Positions 26,043 through 34,728 of a stretch of 64,000 nucleotides of DNA are shown piece after piece. Where the stretch lies: the NCBI GenBank assembly GCA_964397485.1, contig CAYNHT010000001.1:358733-422732 (forward strand), written 5' to 3'. Positions within the stretch are counted from its first letter, which is position 1. Every line of letters starts with the position of its first letter. The notes below the pieces were generated by a model. The model made no database searches and was not told where the DNA came from. It worked only from the letters and a program-made list of their open reading frames with translations. The position numbers and the translations under genes were made by a program. The stretch is from CAYNHT01 sp964397485 (GTDB lineage: Bacteria > Bacillota_I > Bacilli_A > RF39 > UBA660).

Positions 26043-26675
26043 TCATCTTGTTTTTTTATTCTCATTATTTTCTAGATAATCAATAACGTATGTTGCATCA
26101 ATGGTAGGTGTAAAACTATCTTTTTTATAATAAGGCTCTTCATATAACGAATCTATATTAAAATAACTTTTTTGATTACCATGTAAAAAAATGTCCTCAC
26201 CTTTCATGTACTCAATAATGTTTGCTAGATTATAAGTACTTTCATGAAAGTAAAATCTTTTAGCTAAAACAGTAAAGTATTCTGTTAGTTCAATATCAAC
26301 AAGTGTATTGATGTTGCATTCAAAAAAGTAATTCGCTACCCTTTTTACACAATCGCTCGCATGAAATCCACATACTACCAAATTATCAACAGTGCCTAAT
26401 TGGCTTGCTATTATGCTAATATCCGGATATATATACTCGTTTTCTTTAATAGGAGTGGTATGTGTTTTAAATGTAATATCTGTTTTTATAATCTTATCTT
26501 TATCTTTTAAAGTTAAAAAACTAACTTCTTTATCAGGAAAAATTACATAATTAATTTCATATCCCTTTTGTCTATATCTTTTATCAATTACATCATTCAT
26601 TTTTTCTATTATGCCAGGTCTATTTAGATAATTCATATATTCTTCGATGGGATACAAAAACAATAACTTGTTAAT
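26043..26675 (-). CDS. Possible cysteine-hydrolase-fold protein with AUU start
   Basis: 210 residues if started at ATT 26675, giving MNKLLFLYPIEEYMNYLNRP. AAGGAG ends 7 bases before that ATT, while the first conventional start in frame, TTG 26663, is 19 bases away. The ATT overlaps the TAA of the upstream gene by one base. VDNLVVCGFHASDCVKRVAN then INTLVDIELTEYF recalls the catalytic-Cys region of isochorismatase-like hydrolases, but Asp and Lys partners were not found with confidence. Confidence 0.55.
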   Translation of the reverse strand: MNKLLFLYPIEEYMNYLNRPGIIEKMNDVIDKRYRQKGYEINYVIFPDKEVSFLTLKDKDKIIKTDITFKTHTTPIKENEYIYPDISIIASQLGTVDNLVVCGFHASDCVKRVANYFFECNINTLVDIELTEYFTVLAKRFYFHESTYNLANIIEYMKGEDIFLHGNQKSYFNIDSLYEEPYYKKDSFTPTIDATYVIDYLENNENKKTR

Positions 26676-27564
26676 AACTTTGCTCCTTAGTTATAGTTGT
26701 CCATAACATTTTATTATCAATAAAACTTACACTGATTTTTCCTTCATCATATAGATAAGATAAATATGATTTTACTGTGCTACCTACTAAAACATATTGA
26801 TTAAAATTCATTGTTAATTCGTATTTATCAAACAGCTCTTTTAAAATTTCTTCAAAACACATTCCATTTGTACAAATACTTATAATTTCATCTATTATTT
26901 CTAAAATTTTTTCTCTATTTATTTTTACTATTTCTTTAATATTATTAGTAACCTCTGCATGGGAAGGTATAAATGTGCCTTCTAGTGTTTCTATATATTC
27001 TAAAGTTTCTAAAAATTGTTTTACATCGTATATAAAGGAAAAATGGTACTTGTTTATTATGTTTTCTCCAAATATAGAATCAGCTAAGAAATAAACATTA
27101 TCGCTAGTTTTTATTCCAATCATATTAAAATAATGACCCTTAAGATTAATATATTCTAACCCTTCTGGTAGAAAATCTTCAATAAAATCAGCTGGTTTAC
27201 TTTCTTCAGCCATTAAAAACTTATTTCTAAGTTCTTTACATGGATATCCTCCATATAATAATGAAGGTTCTAATATAGGATTTTTTATAAAACTATCTTC
27301 AATGTTTGAACATATAATTTTACAATTAGTTCTCTGTTGTAAAAATTTATTTCCACCAATATGATCAGCATTTGAATGTGTATTTATTATTCCAAGTAAA
27401 TTCCAGTTATTATTATTTAATATTTTTAGTATTTTTCTTCCTGCTTCTTTATCATTGCCGCTATCAATCAAATAAACATCATTATCATTAATCTTATATA
27501 TCCCAATTTTAGATGGACTTTCAATATAATAAGTATTTTCGCCCACTTGTTTTAATTCGTACAT
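26671..27564 (-). CDS. MBL-fold metallo-hydrolase
   Basis: 297 residues. The metallo-beta-lactamase core is clear: YLIDSGNDKEAGRKIL, then NTHSNADHIGGNKFLQ, LKGHYFNMIGI, FLADSIFG and FIPSHAE. The HxHxDH motif reads HSNADH (63-68), so one metal ligand His is Asn, a variant I recall from other Bacillota. Substrate unknown. First gene of a tight three-gene operon. Confidence 0.85.
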   Translation of the reverse strand: MYELKQVGENTYYIESPSKIGIYKINDNDVYLIDSGNDKEAGRKILKILNNNNWNLLGIINTHSNADHIGGNKFLQQRTNCKIICSNIEDSFIKNPILEPSLLYGGYPCKELRNKFLMAEESKPADFIEDFLPEGLEYINLKGHYFNMIGIKTSDNVYFLADSIFGENIINKYHFSFIYDVKQFLETLEYIETLEGTFIPSHAEVTNNIKEIVKINREKILEIIDEIISICTNGMCFEEILKELFDKYELTMNFNQYVLVGSTVKSYLSYLYDEGKISVSFIDNKMLWTTITKEQSY

Positions 27565-27601
27565 ATTTCCTCCTAATAATTTATCTTTTCCTTATTATAG
27601 C

Positions 27602-27631
27602 ACAAAATAGTCCATTAAATGGACTATTTTC
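27602..27631 (-). terminator. tex terminator
   Basis: aaaatagtccat / atggactatttt hairpin overlapping the tex stop. Confidence 0.65.
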
Positions 27632-29774
27632 TTTCAATTAAAGATAACGATACCTTTTTCTTATCTAGGAAAATTTCATCAACATAACAATCAACTATAT
27701 CTCCAACACTAACTACTTCCATTGGATGCTTAATATACTTATCTGTTAATTTTGAAATATGAGCTAATCCATCATTTTTTAATCCTATATCAATGAATAC
27801 CCCAAAATCGACTACATTTCTAACTGTTCCTTGCAATTTCATTCCTACTTTTAAATCCTCTAAATGCAAAATATCACTTTTTAATAACGGTTTTGCCATA
27901 TCATCTCTAGGATCACGGTTAGGTTTTTGCAAAGACTTAATAATATCTTCTAAAGTATATATATCTGTTTTTAACTTTTCAGCATATTCACCAATATTTA
28001 CGTTTTCCAATTCTTTTATTAAGTTTTCACTACCAATATCATTAACAGTAAGGTTTAATTCATTAAGTAAATTTAAGGTTATATCATAACTTTCCGGGTG
28101 AATTGAAGTTACATCTAAAACATTATCACCATCTACTACTCTTAAGAACCCAATAGCCTGTTCATATACTTTATCGGTTAGCAATTTTGCTTTCTTTATT
28201 TCATTACGTGATAATATCTTCCCTTTCTTATCACGGTATTTTAGGATTTTATCAATATTAGACTTAGTAATTCCTGAAACATATTTAAGTAAAGATGCAC
28301 TTGCAGTATTTATATTAACCCCTACTTGGTTAACAGCTTTACTTACAACAAAATCTAAAGATTCCGTTAATTTTTTATTTGATACATCGTGTTGGTACAA
28401 ACCAACACCAATACTTTGCGGATCAATTTTAACCAATTCTGATAAAGGATCTTGCAATCTTCTACCTATGCTTATAGCGCTTCTTTCTTCAACATGTAAA
28501 TCAGGAAACTCTTCGATTGCTAATTTACTAGCGGAATATACACTAGCTCCTGCCTCACTAACAATTATATATTCAACTTTACGGTCTAACGATTTAATAA
28601 TATCAACTATGAAACTTTCACTTTCACGTGAAGCCGTACCATTTCCAATAGCAATAATATCAACATCATACTTATTTATTAAATCTATAACTACTCGCTT
28701 ACTTTTTTCATATTCATTTTTAGGCTCATGAGGATAAATTACTTTTATATCAATTTTCTTCCCGGTATTATCAATTATAGCTAATTTACAACCAGTACGA
28801 TAAGCCGGATCTAATGCAAGAACAATTTTGTCTTTCATAGGCGGCTGTAATAATAATTTTTCTAAATTTTTTCCAAAATTATCAATTGCTACTAACTCAG
28901 CTTTCTCTGTTAGTTCACTCCTAATTTCTCTTTCAATACTAGGAGCAATTAATCTTTTATATCCATCTAAAATTGCATCTTTTACAATATCAACGACAAA
29001 TGAGTTACTGTTTTTAATCATTTTTTCTTCTAAATAATTAATAATCCTATTAGCATCTATATCAATACTTACATTTAATATTTTTTCTTTTTCACCACGG
29101 TTTAAAGCAAGTGTTCTATGCGGTTTAACTTGCTTTACACTTTCTTGATAATCATAATACATTTCATATACTTTCGATTCATCAACTGCACCTTTTTTTA
29201 ATTTACTTACAATCGTACCATACAAATATGTATTTACTCTAATCCATTTACGATAATTAGCATCATCACTCATAATTTCTGCAATTATATATTTGGCTCC
29301 CGTAACAGCATCTTCTACCGCTTGAACTTTTTCATTAATAAATGGTTTTGCCATTTCTTCAATTGTTCCAGTTGTTGGAAAAGACATAATTAGTTTGGCT
29401 AACGGTTCTAATCCGTTATTAATTGCATCAGTAGCTTTTGTTTTTTTCTTTTCTTTATATGGTCTATATAAATCTTCTACTTCCACTAATTTTTCAGCAG
29501 TCATAATTTTATTTTCTAATTCTTCTGTCATCAAACCTTTTTCGGTAATTAATCTAATAACATCCTCTTTTCTTTTTAATAAATTAACTTGGTATTGATA
29601 TACCTCATTTATACTTCTAATTTGTTCTTCGTCTAAGTTACCAGTAGCTTCTTTACGGTAACGAGCAATAAATGGTATTGTATTACCTTCACTTAGTAAC
29701 TCAAGAGTTGTTGCAACTTGTTGTTCATTCACTTTTAGATTTAGACTGATTTCTTTTATAATGTTTTTATTCAT
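27624..29774 (-). CDS. tex: Tex-family transcription accessory RNA-binding protein
   Basis: 716 residues from ATG 29774 (GGAGG 5 bases upstream). The N-terminal region GNTIPFIARYRKEATGNLDE, the YqgF-like domain with LALDPAYRTGCKLAIID, the helix-hairpin-helix region near GVNINTASASLLKYVSGI and the C-terminal S1 domain (MKLQGTVRNVVDFGVFIDIG) are all in family order. Tex/YhgF is found in most bacteria and affects transcription and RNA handling. Confidence 0.95.
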   Translation of the reverse strand: MNKNIIKEISLNLKVNEQQVATTLELLSEGNTIPFIARYRKEATGNLDEEQIRSINEVYQYQVNLLKRKEDVIRLITEKGLMTEELENKIMTAEKLVEVEDLYRPYKEKKKTKATDAINNGLEPLAKLIMSFPTTGTIEEMAKPFINEKVQAVEDAVTGAKYIIAEIMSDDANYRKWIRVNTYLYGTIVSKLKKGAVDESKVYEMYYDYQESVKQVKPHRTLALNRGEKEKILNVSIDIDANRIINYLEEKMIKNSNSFVVDIVKDAILDGYKRLIAPSIEREIRSELTEKAELVAIDNFGKNLEKLLLQPPMKDKIVLALDPAYRTGCKLAIIDNTGKKIDIKVIYPHEPKNEYEKSKRVVIDLINKYDVDIIAIGNGTASRESESFIVDIIKSLDRKVEYIIVSEAGASVYSASKLAIEEFPDLHVEERSAISIGRRLQDPLSELVKIDPQSIGVGLYQHDVSNKKLTESLDFVVSKAVNQVGVNINTASASLLKYVSGITKSNIDKILKYRDKKGKILSRNEIKKAKLLTDKVYEQAIGFLRVVDGDNVLDVTSIHPESYDITLNLLNELNLTVNDIGSENLIKELENVNIGEYAEKLKTDIYTLEDIIKSLQKPNRDPRDDMAKPLLKSDILHLEDLKVGMKLQGTVRNVVDFGVFIDIGLKNDGLAHISKLTDKYIKHPMEVVSVGDIVDCYVDEIFLDKKKVSLSLIERK

Positions 29775-29821
29775 TTGTACCTCCACTATCTTGCTATTAA
29801 ATTATAACATATATATGTGTT

Positions 29822-31033
29822 TCATTTCAAATATTTTTTGCCAATCTTATTATCTGTTAAAGCGGCTTTTTTTATAACTTTATAGCCAAATTTTTCTTTC
29901 AAATCATCAACTACTTTATCTAAATTAGTATCTTTTTCACGAGTATCTACACTTTCAAACAATGAAACTTGGTGATTTGTATATTCTACCAATGAGTCTA
30001 ACCTAATTCCGATTAATCTGATTGGTTCCTTATCCCATGCCTCATCAAATAATCGCTTTGCAGTTTCACATATTTCTGATGTTATATCTGTAGCATTTTT
30101 TAATTTGATCTGATGAGAATATGATCGAAAGTACTTGTCCTTTAATATGATTGCAACCACATTAGCATATTTTTTTTGTTTTCTAAGGCTGATGCTAACA
30201 TTTTCTGCTATCGCACTAATAACACGATATATTTCTTCTTTATTAGTGTAATCATAAGCAAGCGTTGTTGAATTACTTATTCCCTTTGGAGCTGACGCTT
30301 CAGGATTAACTAATGAATGATCAATTCCATTTGCTAATTGGATCATACGATTAGCTTGATTTTTAAAATACTTTGCTAATTCATGGGGATCAGCTTTAGC
30401 TAATTGTCCTATCGTATAAATATTTAGTTGTTTTAATTTGCTACTTGTTTTTTTACCAATACCAAATAGTTGTTCAATTGGTAATGGCCAAAGTTTTTCT
30501 TCGATTTCATTTTGATATAATGTGTGCAATTTATTTGGTTTAGAAAAATCTGAAGCCATTTTCGCACATAACTTATTATTTCCTATTCCTATATTAACTG
30601 TAAAACCTAATTTTTTGTGTATTTCTTCTTTTATTCTTAAAGCAAATTCATCGACTGGTCCATGTAATTTTTTTACCTTACCATAATCCATAAAACATTC
30701 ATCTATAGAAAAAATTTCTATATCTGGGCTATAATTACTTAGCAATGTAAATAAATCAGTTGACATTTGCTGATAAAGTAAATAATTAGGGACATATATT
30801 TTTAATGCGGGGCACTTTTTTCTAGCCCCATATAAACTTTCACCCGTTGTAATCCCCATTTTTTTACAGGGTGTTGATTTTGCTAATACAATTCCATGAC
30901 GTTTGTTTTCATCCCCGCCTATTACAGCATAACTATTACGAATATCATACTTAAAACCTTGCTTTAATAAATCAACTGCAGTCCATGATAAAAAGGCATT
31001 ATTAACATCAATATGCATTATTATTCTATCCAT
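29822..31033 (-). CDS. dinB: DNA polymerase IV (Y family)
   Basis: 403 residues from ATG 31033; the longer frame to 31123 runs through the promoter. Catalytic acidic residues are in MHIDVNNAFLSW and FSIDECFMDY; the thumb HhH is IEQLFGIGKKTSSKLKQLNI; little finger residues follow. It copies damaged templates with low fidelity. The beta-clamp motif is probably QVSLFES near the C-terminus. A LexA-like box overlaps the promoter, so SOS control is likely. Confidence 0.93.
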   Translation of the reverse strand: MDRIIMHIDVNNAFLSWTAVDLLKQGFKYDIRNSYAVIGGDENKRHGIVLAKSTPCKKMGITTGESLYGARKKCPALKIYVPNYLLYQQMSTDLFTLLSNYSPDIEIFSIDECFMDYGKVKKLHGPVDEFALRIKEEIHKKLGFTVNIGIGNNKLCAKMASDFSKPNKLHTLYQNEIEEKLWPLPIEQLFGIGKKTSSKLKQLNIYTIGQLAKADPHELAKYFKNQANRMIQLANGIDHSLVNPEASAPKGISNSTTLAYDYTNKEEIYRVISAIAENVSISLRKQKKYANVVAIILKDKYFRSYSHQIKLKNATDITSEICETAKRLFDEAWDKEPIRLIGIRLDSLVEYTNHQVSLFESVDTREKDTNLDKVVDDLKEKFGYKVIKKAALTDNKIGKKYLK

Positions 31034-31048
31034 AATATCACCATATCT

Positions 31049-31077
31049 ATTATACCAAAAACAAATGTTCGCGCAAA
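31049..31077 (-). promoter_or_regulatory. dinB promoter with LexA (SOS) box
   Basis: Minus strand TTTGCG (31072-31077), 17-base spacer, TATAAT (31049-31054). CGAACATTTGTTTT (31058-31071) fills the spacer and matches the Bacillus SOS box CGAACrnryGTTyG at most positions. Confidence 0.75.
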
Positions 31078-31078
31078 C

Positions 31079-31107
31079 AAAAAAGTACATAATTTTGTAC
31101 TTTTTTA
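31079..31107 (-). terminator. Terminator of the third pilin-like gene
   Basis: aaaaagtaca / tgtacttttt with T-run on the minus strand; directly after the stop at 31110. Confidence 0.8.
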
Positions 31108-31109
31108 TA

Positions 31110-32750
31110 TTATAGTCCTTCACCTACTAAAAGTATAGGCCGAAATGATGCGCCATAACTTCTACTCCCCGCTGTCGAACTAAAATTAAAAGTTCCCTCG
31201 TTATTTGTCCCACTACCAACATGTCCGCCACGTTGAAGCCATGGTAAACTATTATATGGCATCATAGAACTATCACCATACCAAGATGTTGCTTCTACTG
31301 CTGTTAAACTCGTCTCCCAGATTGCATTACCAAAATCTAAATTGTTTGCTTCATAATTATCGACTTCGTTATCACTCGCACCCATTGCATACACTTTTAC
31401 ATATTTACTTTCTGCAGTAAGTAAACTATTTCCATATGTTGCTAAATACGAATGATTATTATTAACATATGCGGCTATTCTTTCATAAGCACCACCAGAA
31501 ATATCATATACTCCATAGATGTTTCCTGTGGTGCTAGCTTGTTGGCCTACAACCGTGTTATATTGATTACATACTGCTCCTGACATAGCTGATACTTCAT
31601 CACCGGCACAGCCAGTTAAATAATTGTTATTGGAATTTTTCCATACCTCATCGTTTTTTCCATATCTTGATTGGGTTAGATAAGCTATAGCCCCCCATTC
31701 AACATCCCTCATTAAATGTGTATCTATATTTTGTCCATGATCTCCCCAACCATATATTGGATTGATTTCCATTTGACGCGATATATCAAATGCATTACCA
31801 ATTGTTATACATCTCCACGATACAGCATTAGGAATAATTTGAATTGTTTTTGTTGGGTCATTATCTGATATATTACAAGTACCTGACGTTGATAATATTC
31901 CTTCTACTGCTGTTGGTTCAAATTTCGCTACCCATATTCCTGAAATTTCATCATCTCCAAATTTAAAAGCAGGATGAGTTACAAAGTTTGTTTGACTACT
32001 ACCGCTATATGTTGGTGTTAACGCTATAGAAGTCCCGTCTATTGTTGTGTTAGTTTTATCAATCAAAAATTTAATATTTATTGTTCCTGCATCACTTGTG
32101 TGAAATCCATCTTCTATTTGGTATGCATATCTTGGTATCCATACCCAAAATGATCCATCTTCTGTTCTAGCATTTGCCCATTTTTTGTTTTCATAATCAT
32201 ACCACTGAGTATCACCGGAAGTTGTATTTTCCCAATCAGTTCCATTCCATTTTATAGGGGTCATACCGGTTGCTAATAAAGGAGCGTTTACTCCTTTATT
32301 TACATTATAGTACGTGTATGTCACTACAGGTGTTTCTGCTAGTATACATTCGCCTTCCAGTTTTGTACTTATAGTTACTTCATCAACTTCATAACCTTTT
32401 TCAGCACAATATTTTCCATCATGTATAGCAAATTTTATTTTTCCATTGTTGTTTATGATAATCGTTCCCGTTTTTGGTTTTGTTCCTTTATAATCTAGTT
32501 GTTTTCCCGATGGATTTGATTCCTCCACCCCATTTGAATAAGTAAATGCCAGTTCTCCATTAGTCCCATCCAACATATCTTGTGCATATCTTAATTCTGC
32601 TGCTTTTATTATTCCGTAAGCAGTACTCTTAAAAGATCCTTTTTTAGCCTCATCAATCACATTTAGTATTAGTGGCGTCGCAATTAATGCAACAATTGCT
32701 AGTATCACTATTACCGCCAATAATTCTATTAATGTAAACCCTTTTTTCAT
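31110..32750 (-). CDS. Type-IV-pilin-like protein with large C-terminal domain
   Basis: 546 residues. MKKG/FTLIELLAVIVILAIV is a prepilin signal (Gly4/Phe5, Glu9). A pilin-type domain to about 140 contains YCAEKGYEVDEV and LEGEC with a possible disulfide. From about 180 there is FWVWIPRYAYQI, WRCITIGNAF and a C-terminal GSRSYGASFRPILLVGEG, a pattern I recall from formylglycine-enzyme-like or C-type-lectin-like domains in clostridial pilins. It shares leader motifs with the propeller pilins. Extracellular display is inferred. Confidence 0.8.
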   Translation of the reverse strand: MKKGFTLIELLAVIVILAIVALIATPLILNVIDEAKKGSFKSTAYGIIKAAELRYAQDMLDGTNGELAFTYSNGVEESNPSGKQLDYKGTKPKTGTIIINNNGKIKFAIHDGKYCAEKGYEVDEVTISTKLEGECILAETPVVTYTYYNVNKGVNAPLLATGMTPIKWNGTDWENTTSGDTQWYDYENKKWANARTEDGSFWVWIPRYAYQIEDGFHTSDAGTINIKFLIDKTNTTIDGTSIALTPTYSGSSQTNFVTHPAFKFGDDEISGIWVAKFEPTAVEGILSTSGTCNISDNDPTKTIQIIPNAVSWRCITIGNAFDISRQMEINPIYGWGDHGQNIDTHLMRDVEWGAIAYLTQSRYGKNDEVWKNSNNNYLTGCAGDEVSAMSGAVCNQYNTVVGQQASTTGNIYGVYDISGGAYERIAAYVNNNHSYLATYGNSLLTAESKYVKVYAMGASDNEVDNYEANNLDFGNAIWETSLTAVEATSWYGDSSMMPYNSLPWLQRGGHVGSGTNNEGTFNFSSTAGSRSYGASFRPILLVGEGL

Positions 32751-32783
32751 ACTTCACACTACCTTTCATATTATACCTTTTAA

Positions 32784-32812
32784 TAATAACACATCACCAT
32801 AATATCAGTCAA
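32784..32812 (-). promoter_or_regulatory. Promoter of the third pilin-like gene
   Basis: Minus strand TTGACTGAT begins at 32812; a -10 at 17 bases is TTATTA (32784-32789). A second TATAAT (32770-32775) lies nearer the gene, so the exact -10 is uncertain. The leader AGGTAGTGT before the start is shared with both propeller pilins. Confidence 0.5.
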
Positions 32813-32828
32813 TACGACGTCTAGAATC

Positions 32829-32858
32829 AAAAAAGATAGAAAGAATTCTATCTTTTAC
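32829..32858 (-). terminator. gpsA terminator
   Basis: aaaagatagaa-AGAA-ttctatctttt with T-run on the minus strand. Confidence 0.75.
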
Positions 32859-32863
32859 AAATA

Positions 32864-33838
32864 CTACTTTTTAGTTACTAAAAAATCTGTTAAAAGGGTT
32901 ATTTCCTCTTCCTCAACAATTATTTGATACATAATATCAATAATTGGCATATCGACTTCTTTATCCTTTAGTAATTTATAAATTGATTTTAAAGTATATA
33001 AACCCTCTATAGTGGTATTTTCTATATACTCATCTATTTCTTTCTTGTCTTTCTTAGAACCAATCATTCTACCAAACGTAAAGTTACGACTTTTACTGCT
33101 TGTACATGTCAAAATCAAATCTCCAATTCCAGCATAAGATAAAATTGTTTTCTTATTACCACCTAATGAATGAATCAATTCTTTTATATCATGCATCGCC
33201 TCCGTTATAAGCATACATTTAGTTGATTCTGGTAATCCCATTCCATCAACTATTCCACATGCAATTGCGATAATATTTTTTATAGAACCACATATTTCAA
33301 CACCTAAAATATCATCACCAGTTCTGATTTTTAAGTATTTATTTTCAAGTGCTTCTTTTATCACAGCGGCAGTTTTTTTATCATCACTTGCCAAACTGAG
33401 TCCGATTGGAACATAACTTGCTATATCAACAGCAAAAGATGGTCCTGAAATTACTGCCAATTTATCTGTTTTAATATTCTTTCTTACAACATCATCTACA
33501 AATAAACAAGTATCCTGTTCAATACCTTTTGAACCAATACATATATATTGATCATCATAATAATCTTTCAGTTCTTTACTAATATCATCTACAAAACCGG
33601 CTGGCACCATTATTAAAATAATGTCACTATCTTTAACACACTCTTTCATATCTGTTGTGTATTCAATATTATCTGGCATTTTAACGTTTGGCAACAATTT
33701 AGGATTACCCTTTTTTTCTGTTAAAAGATCTTTTTCTTCTTCAAATTTTGTCCACATAACAATCTCGTTATTATTCTCGTTTGCCATTAAGGCAAGTGAT
33801 AGACCATAAGCTCCTGTTCCTAAAATAGCTATCTTCAT
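32864..33838 (-). CDS. gpsA: NAD(P)-dependent glycerol-3-phosphate dehydrogenase
   Basis: 324 residues. Rossmann motif MKIAILGTGAYGLSLALMAN; SGPSFAVDIA and VEICGSIKNIIAIACGIVDG carry the active-site Lys; GDLILTCTSSKSRNFTFG completes the substrate site. It makes sn-glycerol-3-phosphate for phospholipids and lipoteichoic acid, linking it to the LTA synthase and TagF proteins in this window. Confidence 0.95.
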   Translation of the reverse strand: MKIAILGTGAYGLSLALMANENNNEIVMWTKFEEEKDLLTEKKGNPKLLPNVKMPDNIEYTTDMKECVKDSDIILIMVPAGFVDDISKELKDYYDDQYICIGSKGIEQDTCLFVDDVVRKNIKTDKLAVISGPSFAVDIASYVPIGLSLASDDKKTAAVIKEALENKYLKIRTGDDILGVEICGSIKNIIAIACGIVDGMGLPESTKCMLITEAMHDIKELIHSLGGNKKTILSYAGIGDLILTCTSSKSRNFTFGRMIGSKKDKKEIDEYIENTTIEGLYTLKSIYKLLKDKEVDMPIIDIMYQIIVEEEEITLLTDFLVTKK

Positions 33839-33873
33839 TTTTCCTACTTTTCCTCCTTGTACATCAATTTATA

Positions 33874-34641
33874 TTATTCAAATAAAACACTAATTACTAT
33901 TAGTAATATTCCTAATATAATACCTAAAATATCTTTCTTTTTATTTTCACTATGAATAATGTGCGGTAGTAACTCAAATATAATTATATATATAAGCATT
34001 CCCATTGTTATACTTAATAAAATACCTAATATAGTATCGTTAATCAAAAATCCACTGTTAAAATACATAATCAGACCACCAACGAAAGTAGATATTGAAA
34101 TAATAAAGATCATAAACATCGTTTTTCTTATATTATTATTTGCCTTATAAAAAGTTGATGTTATAACCATCCCCATTGGTATGTTGTGAAGACCTACTCC
34201 AATACTTACTAAAACTCCTAGTGAAAGTGAACTTGTAAGGCTACTATATACAGCCATTCCTTCTATTATGTTATGTAAAATCAAAGCAATACTTGAAATT
34301 AATCCAATATGGAAAAAATTATCTTTTGTATCTTTTTTCTCGTCATGATGAACGTGATGATCTGGAATAAAATGGTCAATTAATTTTAAACCAAGAACAC
34401 CAACTAATGCAAAACCAACAACTAAAGCAATGGTAATTGACTGAGAATAATTTTCGCCAATTAATTCAAAAGTCTCTGGTAATAATTCTAATACAACTAA
34501 AGCTCCCATAACCCCAAAAGCTAAGCTAATCGAGAAATGTATAAATTTATTATTATTCTTAGTAACAAAAACAATAATCGAACCTAATACAATAAACAAT
34601 CCGATCGCTAAAGTAAAAAATAAACCTAGTAAATCATGCAT
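33874..34641 (-). CDS. ZIP-family metal transporter
   Basis: 255 residues with about eight membrane segments. Conserved TM4 HNIIEGMAVY and TM5 GLHNIPMGMVI carry the metal-binding His/Glu residues, and the cytoplasmic loop is His-rich (DHFIPDHHVHHDE). Likely moves zinc or another divalent metal into the cytoplasm. RBS AGAGGTGG; probably upstream of gpsA in one transcript. Confidence 0.9.
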   Translation of the reverse strand: MHDLLGLFFTLAIGLFIVLGSIIVFVTKNNNKFIHFSISLAFGVMGALVVLELLPETFELIGENYSQSITIALVVGFALVGVLGLKLIDHFIPDHHVHHDEKKDTKDNFFHIGLISSIALILHNIIEGMAVYSSLTSSLSLGVLVSIGVGLHNIPMGMVITSTFYKANNNIRKTMFMIFIISISTFVGGLIMYFNSGFLINDTILGILLSITMGMLIYIIIFELLPHIIHSENKKKDILGIILGILLIVISVLFE

Positions 34642-34728
34642 ATTCCACCTCTTCTTCTATATTTTTACCATTATTTACCTTGATAATTATATCACTTTTT
34701 TTAAAATCAAGCAATTTAAAATCTATTT

